A DNA stretch of 64,000 nt from Pigmentiphaga aceris. Lineage in GTDB: Bacteria; Pseudomonadota; Gammaproteobacteria; Burkholderiales; Burkholderiaceae_B. Positions 62,461 to 64,000 of the stretch are shown here, piece after piece; positions within the stretch are counted from its first letter, which is position 1; each line of letters begins with the position of its first letter. Below the pieces are notes generated by a model that saw nothing but the letters and a program-made list of their open reading frames with translations, was not told where the DNA came from and ran no database searches. A program made the position numbers and the translations under genes. The stretch is from positions 5,890,001 to 5,954,000 of the forward strand of contig NZ_CP043046.1 of assembly GCF_008119665.1 (NCBI RefSeq). The letters run 5' to 3'.

Positions 62461-64000
62461 TTACTTCACCGCCTTCCCGAACCCGCCACCACCCGGCGTC
62501 TGCACGACAAAAATATCGCCTGCCGCCAGTTCAGTCTTGTCCTGCGGGCCCAGATTCGTGACCGAGCCATCGACACGTTCCACCCAGTTGCGGCCCATCT
62601 CGCCGGGTTCACCACCTTCTTGGCCGAACGGTGCAAACACGCGGTTGTTCGACAGAATCGATGCCGTCATCGGCTCCAGGAAACGCAGACGACGCGTGCC
62701 GCCGTTGCCGCCTTGCCAGCGGCCTGCCCCGCCAGAACCTTCACGAATCTCATACGACTCCAGGCGCACCGGATAACGGAATTCCAGCACTTCCGGGTCG
62801 GTCAGGCGCGAGTTGGTCATGTGGGATTGCACGACCGACGTGCCATCAAAACCTTCCGATGCTTCGCTGTACGCGGCATCCACATTCACCAGCCCGGCAC
62901 CCGTGCCACCGGCGATGGTTTCGTAGTACTGATAACGCGCGTTGCCGAAGGTGAAGTTGTTCATGGTGCCCTGGCTCGATGCCAGCACGCCCAATGCACC
63001 GTAGATGGCGTTGACCACGCACATCGAGGTTTCGACGTTGCCCGCCACCACCGCTGCGGGCGACACGGGACGCAGCATCGAGCCTTCGGGGATGATGATC
63101 TCGATGGGCTTCAGGCAGCCGGCGTTCAGCGGGATTTCGTCGTTCACCAAGGTGCGGAACACGTACAACACCGCCGCCACACCAATCGCGCCGGGGGCGT
63201 TGAAGTTGTTGTCCAGCTGCACGGACGTGCCGGTGAAGTCGACCACGGCGGAACGGTTTTCGCGGTCGGCGGTGATCTTCACCAGAATCTCGGCGCCGTT
63301 ATCCAGCTTGTAGTGGAAGCTGCCGTCGCGCAGGTGCGCAATCACGCGGCGCACTGCTTCTTCGGCGTTGTCCTGCACGTGGTTCATGTAGGCCTTCACC
63401 ACGTCCAGGCCGAAGTGGTCGCACATGTTCAGCAGTTCCTGCACACCCTTCTCGTTGGCGGCGATCTGGGCCTGCATGTCGGCGATGTTCTGATCCGGAT
63501 TGCGCGCGGGCCACTTTGCACCGTTCTTGCCGGTCAGGATGTCGCGGGCGGCTTGTTCGCGGAATTCGCCGTTCTTCACCAGCGGGAAGTTGGTGAACAG
63601 CACGCCTTCGTGTTCGACCAGCTTGGAGTCCGGCGGCATGGAGCCGGGCGTGGTGCCGCCGATGTCGGCGTGGTGGCCGCGCGAGCCGACGTAGAACAGC
63701 ACTTCCGATCCCGTGCGGTCGAACACCGGCGAGATCACCGTCACGTCGGGCAAGTGGGTGCCGCCGTGGTACGGGTCATTGATGACGTAGCTGTCGCCCG
63801 GTTGCATCGCCGTCTTGCCGTCGGCACCCTGGTTCTCGCGGATCACCGTCTTGATGGATTCGCTCATCGAGCCCAGGTGCACGGGCATGTGCGGGGCGTT
63901 GGCAATCAGGTTGCCGTCGGCATCGAAGATCGCGCACGAGAAGTCCAGGCGCTCTTTGATGTTGACCGAGTACGCGGTGTTCTGCAGGCGGTAGCCCATC
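62461..64000 (-). CDS. Hydantoinase B/5-oxoprolinase C-terminal half (cut by window edge)
   Basis: At least 512 residues of a HyuB-type domain: [142 protein letters not shown] and QTPGGGGFG. The [16 protein letters not shown] start is characteristic of the C-terminal half of fused bacterial 5-oxoprolinase (OplAH), which opens 5-oxoproline to glutamate with ATP. The frame is open to the window end, so whether it is fused to the HyuA half is undecided. Confidence 0.87.
   Translation of the reverse strand, partial: MGYRLQNTAYSVNIKERLDFSCAIFDADGNLIANAPHMPVHLGSMSESIKTVIRENQGADGKTAMQPGDSYVINDPYHGGTHLPDVTVISPVFDRTGSEVLFYVGSRGHHADIGGTTPGSMPPDSKLVEHEGVLFTNFPLVKNGEFREQAARDILTGKNGAKWPARNPDQNIADMQAQIAANEKGVQELLNMCDHFGLDVVKAYMNHVQDNAEEAVRRVIAHLRDGSFHYKLDNGAEILVKITADRENRSAVVDFTGTSVQLDNNFNAPGAIGVAAVLYVFRTLVNDEIPLNAGCLKPIEIIIPEGSMLRPVSPAAVVAGNVETSMCVVNAIYGALGVLASSQGTMNNFTFGNARYQYYETIAGGTGAGLVNVDAAYSEASEGFDGTSVVQSHMTNSRLTDPEVLEFRYPVRLESYEIREGSGGAGRWQGGNGGTRRLRFLEPMTASILSNNRVFAPFGQEGGEPGEMGRNWVERVDGSVTNLGPQDKTELAAGDIFVVQTPGGGGFGKAVK

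Overview
The window is high-GC, densely coded bacterial DNA. Gene content (FtsY-RsmD-CoaD-YfhL-type ferredoxin order, arginase, arylacetonitrilase-type nitrilase, split TRAP transporter operon, PHB-depolymerase-type esterase) fits a betaproteobacterium of the Burkholderiales, most likely an Alcaligenaceae relative (Bordetella/Achromobacter/Pigmentiphaga-like). This placement is inferred from gene families only. No rRNA, tRNA, CRISPR array, transposase or integrase was recognised.

Layout. 1-2.8 kb: N-terminal half of a chemotaxis receptor (minus), then an amino-acid ABC permease and ATPase (aapM/aapP-like) without the usual binding protein or second permease. 3.1-9 kb: housekeeping block with ftsY (very long Ala/Pro-rich N-terminus), rsmD, coaD, ferredoxin and D-lactate dehydrogenase. 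9-10 kb: a TacA/TacT-type toxin-antitoxin pair with a candidate palindromic operator. 10-17.8 kb: MOSC protein, AsmA protein, a sugar-dehydrogenase/PEBP fusion, an EamA exporter and an SfnB-like flavoprotein.

17.9-25.2 kb is the most unusual part. The bacterial NHEJ genes ku (minus) and ligD (plus) are separated by a three-gene beta-lactam-sensing module: a BlaI-type repressor, a BlaR1-like M56 membrane protease whose sensor domain is an S11-type penicillin-binding serine peptidase instead of an OXA-like domain, and a class D beta-lactamase with a frameshift. The last two are separated by a run of 14 C. Next to ligD lies a decayed copy of the ku 5' end carrying an in-frame stop, so the module appears to have been placed between two copies of the ku start.

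25.3-33.8 kb: an FCD/GntR regulator followed by TRAP transporter dctPQM, an altronate/galactarate-type dehydratase, a mannitol-dehydrogenase-family oxidoreductase and an Ldh-family oxidoreductase, read as a sugar-acid uptake and catabolism operon. 34-40 kb: Tat-exported aldo/keto reductase, an unknown membrane-anchored protein, MFS transporter and the methionine transporter metQ-metN-metI. 40-45 kb: thioredoxin-like protein, arginase, then a candidate Fur-controlled entC-(lprI-like)-entB-entA set for 2,3-dihydroxybenzoate with no activating enzyme or NRPS in the window.

45-64 kb: mixed small operons: SDRs, CoiA-like protein, YjbQ, AlkC, YkgJ, PHB-depolymerase-type esterase with a CopG regulator, nitrilase plus glutamine amidotransferase under a divergent LysR gene, coniferyl aldehyde dehydrogenase with a divergent LysR gene, a DJ-1/PfpI protein, and the C-terminal half of a 5-oxoprolinase/HyuB protein cut by the window end. 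Two separate MNT-HEPN gene pairs (46-47 kb and 57.8-58.8 kb) share a GS-X10-DxD nucleotidyltransferase motif and an altered RNxxxY motif in the HEPN partner.
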